Below are positions 25,281-36,000 of a stretch of DNA of 64,000 bases, one piece after another. Under the pieces are notes generated by a model. The model was not told the DNA's origin. It saw only the letters and a list, made by a program, of their open reading frames with translations, and did no database searches. The stretch is from Bacteroidota bacterium (lineage in GTDB: Bacteria; Bacteroidota; Bacteroidia; Cytophagales; Cytophagaceae), in assembly GCA_023391415.1 (NCBI GenBank), contig JAEWAY010000012.1, forward strand, positions 372,001 through 436,000. The letters run 5' to 3'. Made by a program: the position numbers and the translations under genes. Position 1 is the stretch's first letter; each line of letters starts with the position of its first letter.

Positions 25281-26921
25281 TTATACGAGAATAGTAACAG
25301 GATCTTCCAAAAATCCTTTGAGGGTTTTCAGGAAGGCGGAACCTATCGCTCCGTCAACCACTCTATGGTCGCATGAAAGGGTCACTTTCATCACGTTTCC
25401 AATAACCATCTCGCCATTTTTCACTATGGGCGTTTCCTTAATTCCTCCTACAGCGAGGATACAGGCGTCCGGCGGATTTACAATCGCGGTAAACTCTTCG
25501 ATACCAAACATGCCAAGATTTGAAATGGTAAACGTATTTCCTTCCCAATCCTTAGGCTGCAATTGCTTGTTTTTCGCCTTGCCACCCAGCTCCTTCACTT
25601 CTCCGGCGATTTGAGCGAGACTCTTGGAATCCGCGAAGCGAACAACCGGTACGAGAAGCCCTTCTTCGACCGCTACGGCTACCCCTATATGAATATGATG
25701 GTTGTAACGGATCTTGTCTCCAAGCCAGGACGAATTGATCTTCGGATTTTGCCGAAGCGCCGCCGCTACAGCCTTAATGACCATGTCATTGAAGGATACC
25801 TTTACCGGACTTATCTTATTGATGCTTTCTCTCGCCTCGACCGCCTTGTCCATGTTGATCTCCATGGTCAGATAAAAATGAGGCGCGGTAAACTTGCTTT
25901 CAGCAAGTCTGCGGGCGATGGTTTTTCTCATCTGGGAAACGGAAACTTCCTCGTAGCTTTCCTTTCCAATCTGGGCGGCCACGGAAGTGGCGGGCGCCTT
26001 ATCCGCCTGCTTCGATTCAGGCTTATAGTTTTCTATGTCTTTTTTAACGACACGGCCATTTTCACCGGAGCCTTTTACTTCCGTGATATCGATCCCCTTG
26101 TCCTTCGCTATCTTTTTGGCGAGAGGAGAAGCTTTTACTCTTCCGGATGTATCGTCGGTACTCTTGCTTTCAGAGGATTTCTCCTTTGATGAAGATGAAG
26201 AAGATTCTTTTGACGAAGAGGCTTCCGCGCTTTCGCTTCCTTTTTTCTTTTCTTCCTTCTTACCCTTTGATTTCAGCAACGGCTTATAATCCGCTCCCTT
26301 TTCACCAATGATGGCGATAATATCGTCTACAGGGACCGCGTCTCCTTCATTTACTCCAATATACAACAGCGTTCCGTCTTCATAAGACTCCAGTTCCATG
26401 GTAGCCTTGTCTGTAGCCACCTCAGCCAGCAAATCCCCGGATTTGACGGAATCACCTACTTTTTTATGCCAGGCGACAATAGTTCCTTCGGTCATTGTGT
26501 CGCTCATCTTCGGCATCGTGATCACTTCCGCGTTTATATCGGAAGTATCCTCGTTGTCCTCTTCGTCTTTATCATCTTCACTTTCTTCTTTCTGACTATT
26601 TTTGGAAGAACCGGTAGTAGCGCCGCTCCCATTCGATCCGCCGTTTTTATCAATACCCTTCAGCAGATCGTCTATATTTTCCCCTTTTTTCCCTATAACA
26701 GCAATGACGGAGTCTACGGGAACAGAGTCTTTTTCTTCCACTCCAATGTACAAAAGCGTACCTTCTTCATAGGATTCAAGATCCATAGTGGCTTTATCTG
26801 TTTCAACTTCGGCGAGTACATCACCTGATTTTACCTGATCGCCTACTTTCTTATGCCATGCAGCGATTACCCCTTCGGTCATCGTATCGCTCATTTTAGG
26901 CATTCTAATTACTTCTGCCAT
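25281..26921 (-). CDS. pdhC: Pyruvate dehydrogenase complex E2, dihydrolipoamide acetyltransferase
   Basis: 546 residues. Two lipoyl domains carry the lipoylated lysines K43 (ETDKATMDLES) and K172 (ATDKATMELES). Acidic and Ser/Lys-rich linkers follow. The E1/E3-binding domain is at about 261-299 (VKASPLAKKIAKDKGIDI). The catalytic acyltransferase domain fills the rest, with His520 and Asp524 in CDHRVVDG. The enzyme passes the acetyl group from E1 to coenzyme A in the cytoplasm. The two lipoyl domains and the sequence resemble pyruvate rather than 2-oxoglutarate E2. The E1 and E3 genes are not adjacent. The gene is monocistronic, with its own terminator. Confidence 0.93.
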   Translation of the reverse strand: MAEVIRMPKMSDTMTEGVIAAWHKKVGDQVKSGDVLAEVETDKATMDLESYEEGTLLYIGVEEKDSVPVDSVIAVIGKKGENIDDLLKGIDKNGGSNGSGATTGSSKNSQKEESEDDKDEEDNEDTSDINAEVITMPKMSDTMTEGTIVAWHKKVGDSVKSGDLLAEVATDKATMELESYEDGTLLYIGVNEGDAVPVDDIIAIIGEKGADYKPLLKSKGKKEEKKKGSESAEASSSKESSSSSSKEKSSESKSTDDTSGRVKASPLAKKIAKDKGIDITEVKGSGENGRVVKKDIENYKPESKQADKAPATSVAAQIGKESYEEVSVSQMRKTIARRLAESKFTAPHFYLTMEINMDKAVEARESINKISPVKVSFNDMVIKAVAAALRQNPKINSSWLGDKIRYNHHIHIGVAVAVEEGLLVPVVRFADSKSLAQIAGEVKELGGKAKNKQLQPKDWEGNTFTISNLGMFGIEEFTAIVNPPDACILAVGGIKETPIVKNGEMVIGNVMKVTLSCDHRVVDGAIGSAFLKTLKGFLEDPVTILV

Positions 26922-27425
26922 TTCCTGAATTTTCTTTTACAGTTTGGAACTTCCAAAAATAGGTTAAATTAAACATAAATCAACATCTGAATACCGGAAT
27001 TATCCGGAACTCAGACATCAGACTATCAATGCAGGTTTCAAATTTAAAAAAAATAGATAAACTAACGCTGTTTTTATTACAATTTAGGCTTTTCATATAA
27101 TTAACAATCTGTAATAAAGAAATATAAAGTTTTTTTATTTTTCACATAAAGCGTTTAAAGACGCGAAAAGTTTAAAGCTTAATATAAAAATAAGTCAATT
27201 CGGAAGCGCTTTTCATTCTTATTACTTTTTGCCCTGACCGGGGTAACAATATTTGAATCGTGGGGGTTAAAATAATAGAAGGATTTGGAACGGACCTGAT
27301 CGAAATCCTGGTTGTGTGGTTGAGTAACGAAGATGCGAGAATGTGGGTAGGTTGTGCGTGTGAAATGGAGAAGTCGGATGTGTGGTTAAAGTAGATCGGG
27401 TTAGTTATAAAATCTGGAAAATACA
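26922..27425. other. Intergenic region between parE and the E2 gene, with a G/T-rich block
   Basis: About 500 bases without a credible gene. The first 300 bases are AT-rich and should hold the E2 promoter; CCGGAATTATCCGG near 26995 is a small hairpin. From about 27235 to 27400 the plus strand turns strikingly G/T-rich and C-poor (for example GTTGTGTGGTTGAG), unlike any other part of the window. Its only long reading frame (minus strand, TTG start) gives an unconvincing peptide. Confidence 0.5.
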
Positions 27426-27452
27426 AGAGGCCGGAGCTGTTCCGGCCTCTTG
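27426..27452 (-). terminator. Terminator hairpin after parE
   Basis: AAGAGGCCGGA and TCCGGCCTCTT form a perfect 11-base stem around a five-base loop, just past the parE stop at 27459. The T-run on the minus strand is weak (TTGTATTTT), but the stem is very stable. Confidence 0.75.
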
Positions 27453-27458
27453 CCGCGT

Positions 27459-29351
27459 TTAAGCGGCTTCGGTTTCTTCGCTTTCCGGCGCTTTTTCCTT
27501 TTTAGCTACCAGGTCTTTCTCCACTTTAAGATTGTCGATAATAAACATCTGACGATCCGGAGTATTTTTGCCCATATAATAGCTTAAAAGCTTCGGAATT
27601 GTCGTATCTTTTCGCAAAACAATAGGCTCCAGCCGTATATCGTCGCCTATAAAATTTCCAAACTCGTCAGGGCTGATCTCGCCCAATCCCTTAAACCTGG
27701 TAATCTCGGGCTTACTTCCGAGCTTGGCGATCGCCTTCTGCTTTTCCTCTTCCGAATAACAATAAATGGTTTCTTTTTTATTGCGTACTCTGAACAAAGG
27801 AGTTTCCAATATGTAAATATGGCCGTTGCGAACCAGATCTGGAAAAAATTGCAAGAAGAAGGTGAGCATCAGCAAACGGATATGCATACCATCGACGTCA
27901 GCGTCGGTCGCTATGACAATTTTGTTATAGCGCAGGTTTTCAATATCTTCTTCTATATTCAAGGCGTGTTGCAGTAAGTTAAACTCCTCATTTTCGTATA
28001 CGACTTTCTTTGTCAGGCCGAAACAATTGAGCGGTTTGCCCCTAAGGCTAAATACGGCCTGGGTTTCCACCTTTCTCGATTTGGTAATCGAACCGCTCGC
28101 CGAATCACCCTCGGTAATAAACAGCATGGTCTCGTAGCGCTTGTCATGATTGGAGTTGAAGTGTATTCTGCAATCCCGAAGTTTCTTATTATGAAGATTG
28201 GCTTTTTTCGCCCGTTCGTTGGCCAGCTTCTTAATACCGGCCATATCCTTTCTTTCCCGTTCACTTTGAAGGATTCGTTTGAGCAACGCATCCGCGACCT
28301 GTGGATTTTTATGCAGAAAATTGTCCAGCTCTTGCTTGACGAACTCGTTGACAAAATTCCGGACCGTAGGTCCCTCCGGCCCTACATTCAGAGAACCGAG
28401 CTTGGTTTTGGTCTGAGATTCAAATACCGGCTCCTGCACCCGAATGCTGATAGCGCCTATAATGGAACCCCGTATATCGGACGCGTCGAAGTCTTTTTTA
28501 TAAAAATCCCGGATCGTCTTTACCAGCGCTTCCCGAAAGGCCGCCAGATGCGTCCCTCCCTGCGTGGTATACTGGCCATTGACAAAGCTATAGTATTCTT
28601 CGCCATATTGGTTCTCATGCGTCAGGGCTATTTCGATATCCTGGCCTTTCAGATGCACTATCGGATACCGTATGCTTTCCTGATCTGTTTTTCGGGTCAA
28701 AAGGTCCAGAAGGCCATTTACCGCCCGGTATTCCTTCCCGTTAAAATTGATACTCAGCCTGGAGTTTAAATACGCGTAATTCCAGATCTGCTCTTCCAGA
28801 TATTCGGGAATAAAGTGGTAGTTTTTAAAAATAGACTCATCCGGAACAAACGTTACCAATGTACCATTCCGCTCGCTCGTAGTCTCTTCCTTATGGTCCT
28901 TTACCAGTATGCCATTTTCAAATTCGGCGACTTTGGTTTTTCCGTCACGAATCGATTGCACCCGAAAATACTTGGAAAGCGCGTTGACCGCCTTCGTACC
29001 CACCCCATTGAGTCCAACGGATTTTTGGAAAGCGGAAGAGTCGTACTTGCCTCCCGTGTTGATTTTGGAGACGCAGTCAATCACCTTTCCCAACGGAATC
29101 CCCCGGCCATAATCCCGAATTTCGACTTTGTGATCGGTAATCCGAATGGAAATCTTGGTTCCATTGCCCATAACATGCTCATCGATGGAGTTATCGACAA
29201 CTTCCTTGACCAGTACGTAAATCCCGTCGTCCTGAGCCGATCCGTCACCAAGCTTGCCGATATACATGCCCGGACGAAGTCGTATATGCTCTCTCCAGTC
29301 CAGTGACCGGATGCTGTCTTCGTTGTAGTTGATTGTATTGTTTTCCGCCAT
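27459..29351 (-). CDS. parE: DNA topoisomerase IV subunit B (ParE/GyrB family)
   Basis: About 630 residues from the ATG at 29351; an in-frame start at 29387 adds 12 residues. GHKL ATPase motifs are present: EVVDNSIDE, DYGRGIPLG and GLNGVGTKAVNALS. The transducer domain is followed by the TOPRIM domain with EGDSASG and DADVDGMHIR. The C-terminus holds the usual RFKGLGEISPDEF. The length fits the short ParE type of Bacteroidota rather than GyrB. It supplies the ATPase of the enzyme that decatenates chromosomes. No parC is in the window on its downstream side. Confidence 0.92.
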   Translation of the reverse strand: MAENNTINYNEDSIRSLDWREHIRLRPGMYIGKLGDGSAQDDGIYVLVKEVVDNSIDEHVMGNGTKISIRITDHKVEIRDYGRGIPLGKVIDCVSKINTGGKYDSSAFQKSVGLNGVGTKAVNALSKYFRVQSIRDGKTKVAEFENGILVKDHKEETTSERNGTLVTFVPDESIFKNYHFIPEYLEEQIWNYAYLNSRLSINFNGKEYRAVNGLLDLLTRKTDQESIRYPIVHLKGQDIEIALTHENQYGEEYYSFVNGQYTTQGGTHLAAFREALVKTIRDFYKKDFDASDIRGSIIGAISIRVQEPVFESQTKTKLGSLNVGPEGPTVRNFVNEFVKQELDNFLHKNPQVADALLKRILQSERERKDMAGIKKLANERAKKANLHNKKLRDCRIHFNSNHDKRYETMLFITEGDSASGSITKSRKVETQAVFSLRGKPLNCFGLTKKVVYENEEFNLLQHALNIEEDIENLRYNKIVIATDADVDGMHIRLLMLTFFLQFFPDLVRNGHIYILETPLFRVRNKKETIYCYSEEEKQKAIAKLGSKPEITRFKGLGEISPDEFGNFIGDDIRLEPIVLRKDTTIPKLLSYYMGKNTPDRQMFIIDNLKVEKDLVAKKEKAPESEETEAA

Positions 29352-29579
29352 CGTAAAATGTTGTATGCTTTGGTTTATCATAACCATTTTTTAAGAGCCC
29401 GGATCGCGTTTAAAGCAGGACTTTCAACAAATGGCCTCACAGTATACGAAGTTTAAGCGTCAAACCCAAAAGGACAAAATTATTCCTGTCGATACTTTTT
29501 AGGTATTTATATTGTGTTAGCCGTCTAATATTAGTTAATTGCCTAAAATTGACGAATTGAATAAAATTGGACGGGTTTT

Positions 29580-29951
29580 ATGGAGGACGCTGCTTTATAT
29601 TATCGACTTGGAGAGGACAATCTGAAATTACTGGTAGATCGTTTTTACGACATTGTTTTTGAGGATGAATTGATTGGCCCTCTCTTTAAAATAGATAAAG
29701 AGGAAATAAAAAGAAAGCAATTCTTGTTCTTAAGCCAGTTTTTAGGAGGTCCGGCTCTATATACCATGGAATTTGGGCACCCTCGCCTCCGGGCCAGACA
29801 CCTTCCGCACCCGATCACGGAAGAGTCCGCCGTCGCCTGGCTCAAATGCATGCATGAAGCCATATATGACCTGCCTGTCGAGGAACCGCTAAAAGAAGAA
29901 CTGTTTAATCGCTTTCCCAAAACCGCGTTTTTTATGGTAAATCAAAACTAA
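29580..29951 (+). CDS. Group 2 truncated haemoglobin
   Basis: 123 residues, a normal length for a truncated globin. Key residues of group 2 (HbO type) are visible: Tyr23 at B10 (RFYDIV), Phe36 at CD1, the motif GGPALYTMEFGHPRLRARH with proximal His74 at F8, and Trp87 at G8. These proteins bind oxygen and handle oxygen, nitric oxide or peroxide in the cytoplasm. The gene is transcribed away from parE; the 228-base divergent region should hold its promoter. Confidence 0.93.
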   Translation: MEDAALYYRLGEDNLKLLVDRFYDIVFEDELIGPLFKIDKEEIKRKQFLFLSQFLGGPALYTMEFGHPRLRARHLPHPITEESAVAWLKCMHEAIYDLPVEEPLKEELFNRFPKTAFFMVNQN

Positions 29952-30050
29952 TGGAGAAGATACGAACCTATTAAAGCGCCCCGTTTAATAACCATATAAA
30001 TGAATTGTTCTTAACAACTTGCTATAGCTGTTTTTCGTTTGGGTCCATAC

Positions 30051-33000
30051 ATGAAAAAAAGTTTAACTTATCTGTTTCTGAAAGAACCAGATTTTATGTT
30101 CATACGTATTTTTTTTCTGTTTTTTTTCTCCGGAATGTGTTTTTTTTCCGCTTATTGTCAGGATGATGGCGATAATACAGGCGGCATCGCCATATACGAC
30201 ACTATTTGCGTCGATACCTACCAACTGATCGCGACCGCGCCCTCTTCCGGCCAGGCCGGAGCCTGGACGTTCCCATCCGGTATTGTTATTTCTGATCCCT
30301 CTGATCCGCGGGCTATGGTTTCCGGCATGATTTCCAGCCATACCTATTCATTTATCTGGCTACTTGAAGAAGAAGGCGAAGTTGTAATCAGCGATACCAT
30401 AGTGCTTACCTACCTGGCTACAAGCATGGCCGAGGCTGGCCCAAACCAGTGTCTGACGATTCCATTTCCTCATTTATCGGGTAGCGTATCGCTTTCCGGA
30501 AGTCCGGCCACTATGAGTGAAGCGGTCAGGTGGCGCGTCATTGAATCGGCTTCCCTCACGCCAGACTCTTTCGCCAACATCGACCAGAGCGTTACAATCC
30601 TGCATGGAATAACTCCCGGAACGCACAAAATCGCCTACATCATTACAAACCCGATTACAGGGTGCCAAACCGGAGATACGCTCCAACTTACCGCGATTAA
30701 TGAAGCCAGAACAATCCAGAACGACGCGTGTCTGCCCCTCTCCCCGAACCAGTCGGACACGACACTCATACTTGAAGGGATATCACCCCAGGGCGGCGCG
30801 TTTTCCATGTGGAAAAATCCGGGCGGTTTACAGTCTCAATTAACCAGCCCTCATCTGTCATCGACTGAAGCGATCTTATCCGGACACGGCGAGCACTTGT
30901 TCAGATACTATATACAATTAGACGAATGCGTAGATTCTTCCGGATTTTCACTTACCCTGATCACCAGAGCGGAAGCGGGAAATGATACCTGTATGCTGAA
31001 AGGGAACACGCTAATGTTGAAAAACCCGGCATTAGGTCCATTCGAAGAACATCGTTGGCGATTGGAAAGTGAAAATTCCCCCCACAATGCCGACTCCTAT
31101 TATGAAAATATACAACTTGGAACACGAACATTATTTCACGAAATATGGGACCGCGACCAACGCTGCGTATCAGTAGACAGCATGACCGTAACGGGTATTT
31201 CCGGTACCCTCAAGATAGACGACACCTGTCTGGTAATTGATCCGGGTGATTTAACAGCCATCCTGACTATGAACAACATAACCTTCGATCCCGCGTTGGA
31301 AACCATGACCATATATTCCATTGACGGAGACAGTATCATAAGCGCGGACGGGGACGTATCCTTTTCCATGCCGGCTGGCTCGCATCGTATGATGGCTATC
31401 CTGGAAAATATACAAACCCAATGCCGGATCACCGATACCTTTATCGTTACGGTGATCAATAAAGCGATCACCGGTCCCGACCAATGCCTGGCAGACCAGC
31501 CCTCTCCCGTCTCGATTACCGCGAACTACAACGCTACAGCCAGCGGCGAAACCGGAACATGGTATTCAGCAAGGCCGTTGACCTTTGGCTCCCCCTACAC
31601 TCCCCAAACGACCGTGGAAGGCTTGACCGAAGGCGTCTATCGCGTCTATTGGCGGATAAACAACGGCGCGTGCGCCGATTCATCTTACCTGACACTCTCG
31701 CTTATTTCCCCCGCGGAAGTCGCGGGAGATACTTGTGTCCATGAAGACAACGCGGCATTAAACGCGGTTGATGTAAAGGGGGATCATCAGTCAGGCCATT
31801 GGAGCGTATTAACCGGCAATGGATCGATAACAGACATTTCCAGTTCGTCGACATCCGTTTCCGGACTTGACTGGGATGTCCATCAGTTTATCTGGCAAAT
31901 CTCGGACACCATTGGCTTTTGTCAGTCTTCAGATACCATGAGGGTAACCCGGTTTTCGCTTCCTGACGCCGGAGAAGATCAATGCGTACCTATATTTCAC
32001 GAAGAAGCCGAAGTGAACCTGTCTGGCAATACTCCCCGGCCGGGAGAATCCGCTTTCTGGTCCAACGCGGACAGCTCCTCCATCGCCCTATCGGAGCCGG
32101 CGATCACCCATTTGCCATTGGGAATACACAAATTCTTCTGGAGTATAGAGCGGATAGCGGGCGCTTGCGCGGCAAAAGATTCCGTTACCATACGCGTCAT
32201 TACCGCTTCAAACGCCGGAGCCACCCAATGTCTTACGGAACCTCTGGCGAGTGTGAATCTGACCGCGAACCAATATTCCTCCTCCACCGGTGAAACAGGT
32301 TATTGGACAAGCGATCAAAACGCGTTTTTTTCCTCCTACAACGACCCCGGGGCCGAACTATCCATCCCGTCTCCGGGCGCTTACACTTTATGGTGGCACA
32401 TAACCAATCAAAGCTGCCGCGATTCTTCAAAAGTAACGGTCTCTATCCTAAGTCAGCCCCAAACGATACCGGACATATGCGCTCACGAGCATATGACGGA
32501 TACTATTCGTCTAAGCGCGACCTCTTTCAATTCCGAATACCAGGCCGGCCTATGGCGATCCCTCAACCCCGCGACGCGTATTGAAGATCCAGCCTCCACG
32601 ACAACTGCCATGCAGGGGCTCTCGCTCGGGCTAAACAGGTTTTATTGGCAACTGACGGATACGATCGGAGTATGCTCGTCAACGGATACCCTTGATATTA
32701 ATATAGTAACTACCCCGGAAGCGACCACGGAACCATGTCATATCGCGGACGATAATGGCAAAAAAACGGTTTCGCTTTTGGGCAATACCTTTACCAATTC
32801 CCTGGAATCGGGCTTCTGGACTATGTCCGCGCCGGGCTTTTCGATGGACAGTCTGTTGATAAACCCCAAGATATCACTGGAGCCCGGTCAATATTCCTTC
32901 GCCTGGAATATTCGAAATACCGCGTCTACTTGCTCCATGGCTGATACGATAAACATAGTGGTCGTATCCAAAGCCTCTATTATATCGGATAGTAAATATC

Positions 33001-36000
33001 CCTTATGCCTGAGCGAAAGCGAAACGCCAATCGAGCTCAGAGCGGACAGCCTGTGGCGATCAAAAGGTGAAAATGGCCGCTGGATTGAAGTGACGGAAGG
33101 CATCCCCTCCGGACTTGTCATAGGCGATCCGCCAGATCAGGTTACTCAAGTCGAAATCCTGAGAAAAGGTGTGCATCATGTTCAATGGCTTGTAGAGAAT
33201 AATGGATGTTTTTCATTGGATTCCATTCATCTATCTTATGTTTCCAACGCGGAGGCGGGCCCCGACCAATGCGTACCATATCAAAACGGACCATCGACAG
33301 AAATTGTACTGGAAGCGGGACCTATCGCCGACACGACCGAAACAGGAAGCTGGCGAATCCTGCCGGGTTCTTCATCTTTTTTTTCAGCGACTATAGACGC
33401 TCCTCACCATTCCTCGACTCCGGTCCGAGGCCTGCTGAAAGGAGTGGATCAATATATTTGGACAGTCGCCGATATCAACGGCGACTGTTCTCAAAGCGAC
33501 ACCATCCAGGTAGCTCTGGTCACCGCGCCCGACGCCGGCCATGATTTGTGCAGGATCGCGCCCACCGGGGAATCTGGCGTCGATATCCAGCTTCATGGTT
33601 CTTCTCCGAATTCTGAGAATGAACGTGGTTCCTGGAATTTCCATACTTCTGACATATTCGCGAATCCGCTTCATGGACATACGACCGCCTTCCTGCCAAG
33701 AGGTGTTCATCGCCTGATATGGAGTCTGCAAAATATCCATGCTCCTTCCTGCTCCATTTCCGATACGATAACCGTTAGAGTAATCTCACAAGCGCTGGCC
33801 GGAGAGTCGCAATGCCTCTCTACGCCATCGGTAAGCGCCTTCCTTCGAAGTAGCGGTTACGCGAGCTCCACCGGAGAAACAGGCGCGTGGCACAAAGCTA
33901 CTCCAACATCCACAGCGATTATCGAACACCCAGGCGAATCTGAAAGCAAGGTGGGCAATTTAAAACCAGGGACTCATCAATTCAAGTGGCTGGTCAGCAA
34001 TGATGGCTGTAAGGATTCCTCCTACACGACAGTGACTCTGATGACCAGGCCAGCAACAGGCGAGAATCAATGTCTGACTTACGAAGAAGAAAACACCCGG
34101 GTAACTCTGACCGCGAATCAGGCGTCCGTATCGGAACTTTCGACATGGCTTCCTTCCAGTAACTCGATCGCCGGCGTGTCGTTGAACCCACAAGGCGACA
34201 TCTGTGAACTAACCATATTCAACAAGGGGTCTTATACTATTTACTATAGGATCAGCGACACCGCCAACATCTGTTCCCCCTTAAAAGACAGTGTGATCGT
34301 CACTGTATTGAGCAAACCGGAAATACATACTACAGAATGCGAAGTGATACCTGACGGAAACCACGGCAAAGATATTTCCCTGGCTACCAAAAGCGGTTTA
34401 TCCGGACAGGAAGACGCTTCATGGTCATCCATCCCCCCATTAAACTTTAATAATCCGACTTCACCGGCCACAATCGCCAGCGACGTCCCTTCGGGGACAT
34501 ACCGGGTATACTGGACGATTCGCAACAGGCTCGACCATTCCTGCTCCGCGCGTGACTCATCGACCATCAGACTTATATCCAAGGCCCAGGCCGGAAGCGA
34601 TATTTGCATTATAAAACCGGTTGAAAATACAATTTTGCAAGCCAGGCCAGCTTTGACTGAAAATGGAGAAACAGGAAGCTGGCGTCTGGTAAGCGCTCCC
34701 TGGCAAATTCAATACGACCCAAACAACCCGCAATCCACTGTTATCAGACTCCCGACTGGAATTTCAACATTCCGCTGGTACATAAGCAATGACAATTGCA
34801 AAGACTCCGCCGAGATAAAAGTGTCCGTCCAAACAAAAGCTTTCGCGGGCGGCGACATGGCCATATGTGGTAGTCAAACCACGCTCAACGGGGTTTCTCC
34901 CGCTCTTAATGAAACAGGCGCGTGGTCCGTCCCATCCGGAGACGCTCCGACTCTTGAAGATAACACGGCCGCCCGCTCTCTCGTAAGCGATTTAAAACCT
35001 GGCTCCAATCTTTTGATCTGGACCATAAGCAATACTATTTGCTCCAATTCCGATACAGTAAATGTAATGAATAACCAGCCAACCATCGTCAATATAGCCA
35101 CCCCCGATCAGGAATCCTGCTTTACAGCCAATTTACTGGTGGGAAACAAGGCGACGAAGGAGATACAAACTTCCGGATCATTCTGGAAACTAATAAAAGA
35201 ACCAAGCGACAATTTCCCAAAAACCATTATCAATTCGCCTGGTTCCGACAGCACCATTGTCCGTAATCTAAACGCGCCGGGAGACTATGTCTTTATTTAT
35301 AAAATTTTTAACGCGTCTTGCGATACCATATCCGATACTGTCACCATCAGCCGCGGAGAATCCCTCTATAATTTCGCGATCGGCCCCACCCAGGCCTGCG
35401 TTGACGATACCATTCAGCTTAGCGGACAACCAATACCCGTAGACGGCGAGGGCGACTGGATCCTGAGTGGAGGAGCCGGAACTTTTGAAGACCGGTTTTC
35501 CCATATCACCAAAGTCTATGACTTGGGCGTAAAGCAGAACCTATTCTACTGGCGTCTGAAACGCGGGGAATGTCAAAACTTTCAAAGCGTTATTATCGAA
35601 GGATTCGACAAGCCATCAAAGGCGGTTATTTTTAATGAAAACAGTCAGTTGTGCGAAACCGATACCCTTACTCTCCGGGCGGAAAAACCTGAAGTCGGAA
35701 TCTGTTCATGGGAGATCATCCAGGGTTTCGCTGAGCTGGAAACTCCAGAAAGTCATATTACCAGAGTAAAAGCGCTCGCTCCCGGAACGACTATTTTCAG
35801 ATGGTCCTGCGCCAATGGCCCTTGCGATACCACTTCCGCGGAAGTACTGATAGAACGATTCGTTCGTGAAACGCGAGCCGTAGCCGGCAAAGACACCACG
35901 CTTTGCGGCGACGCGATGACTCTGGAAGCAACTCTTCCCCAATCTGGTACGGGATACTGGTCTGTCCTTAGCGGTTCACTGGATATTGATCGCCCGGAAT

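Noticed and set aside
27172..27426. An 84-codon minus-strand frame upstream of the E2 gene
   Set aside because: It starts with TTG, has no motif, and overlaps the terminator hairpin of parE; composition there is atypical but not gene-like.
31484..33544. Several 60-110 codon frames within the giant repeat gene
   Set aside because: They are shifted-frame shadows of a repetitive gene whose main frame is continuous.
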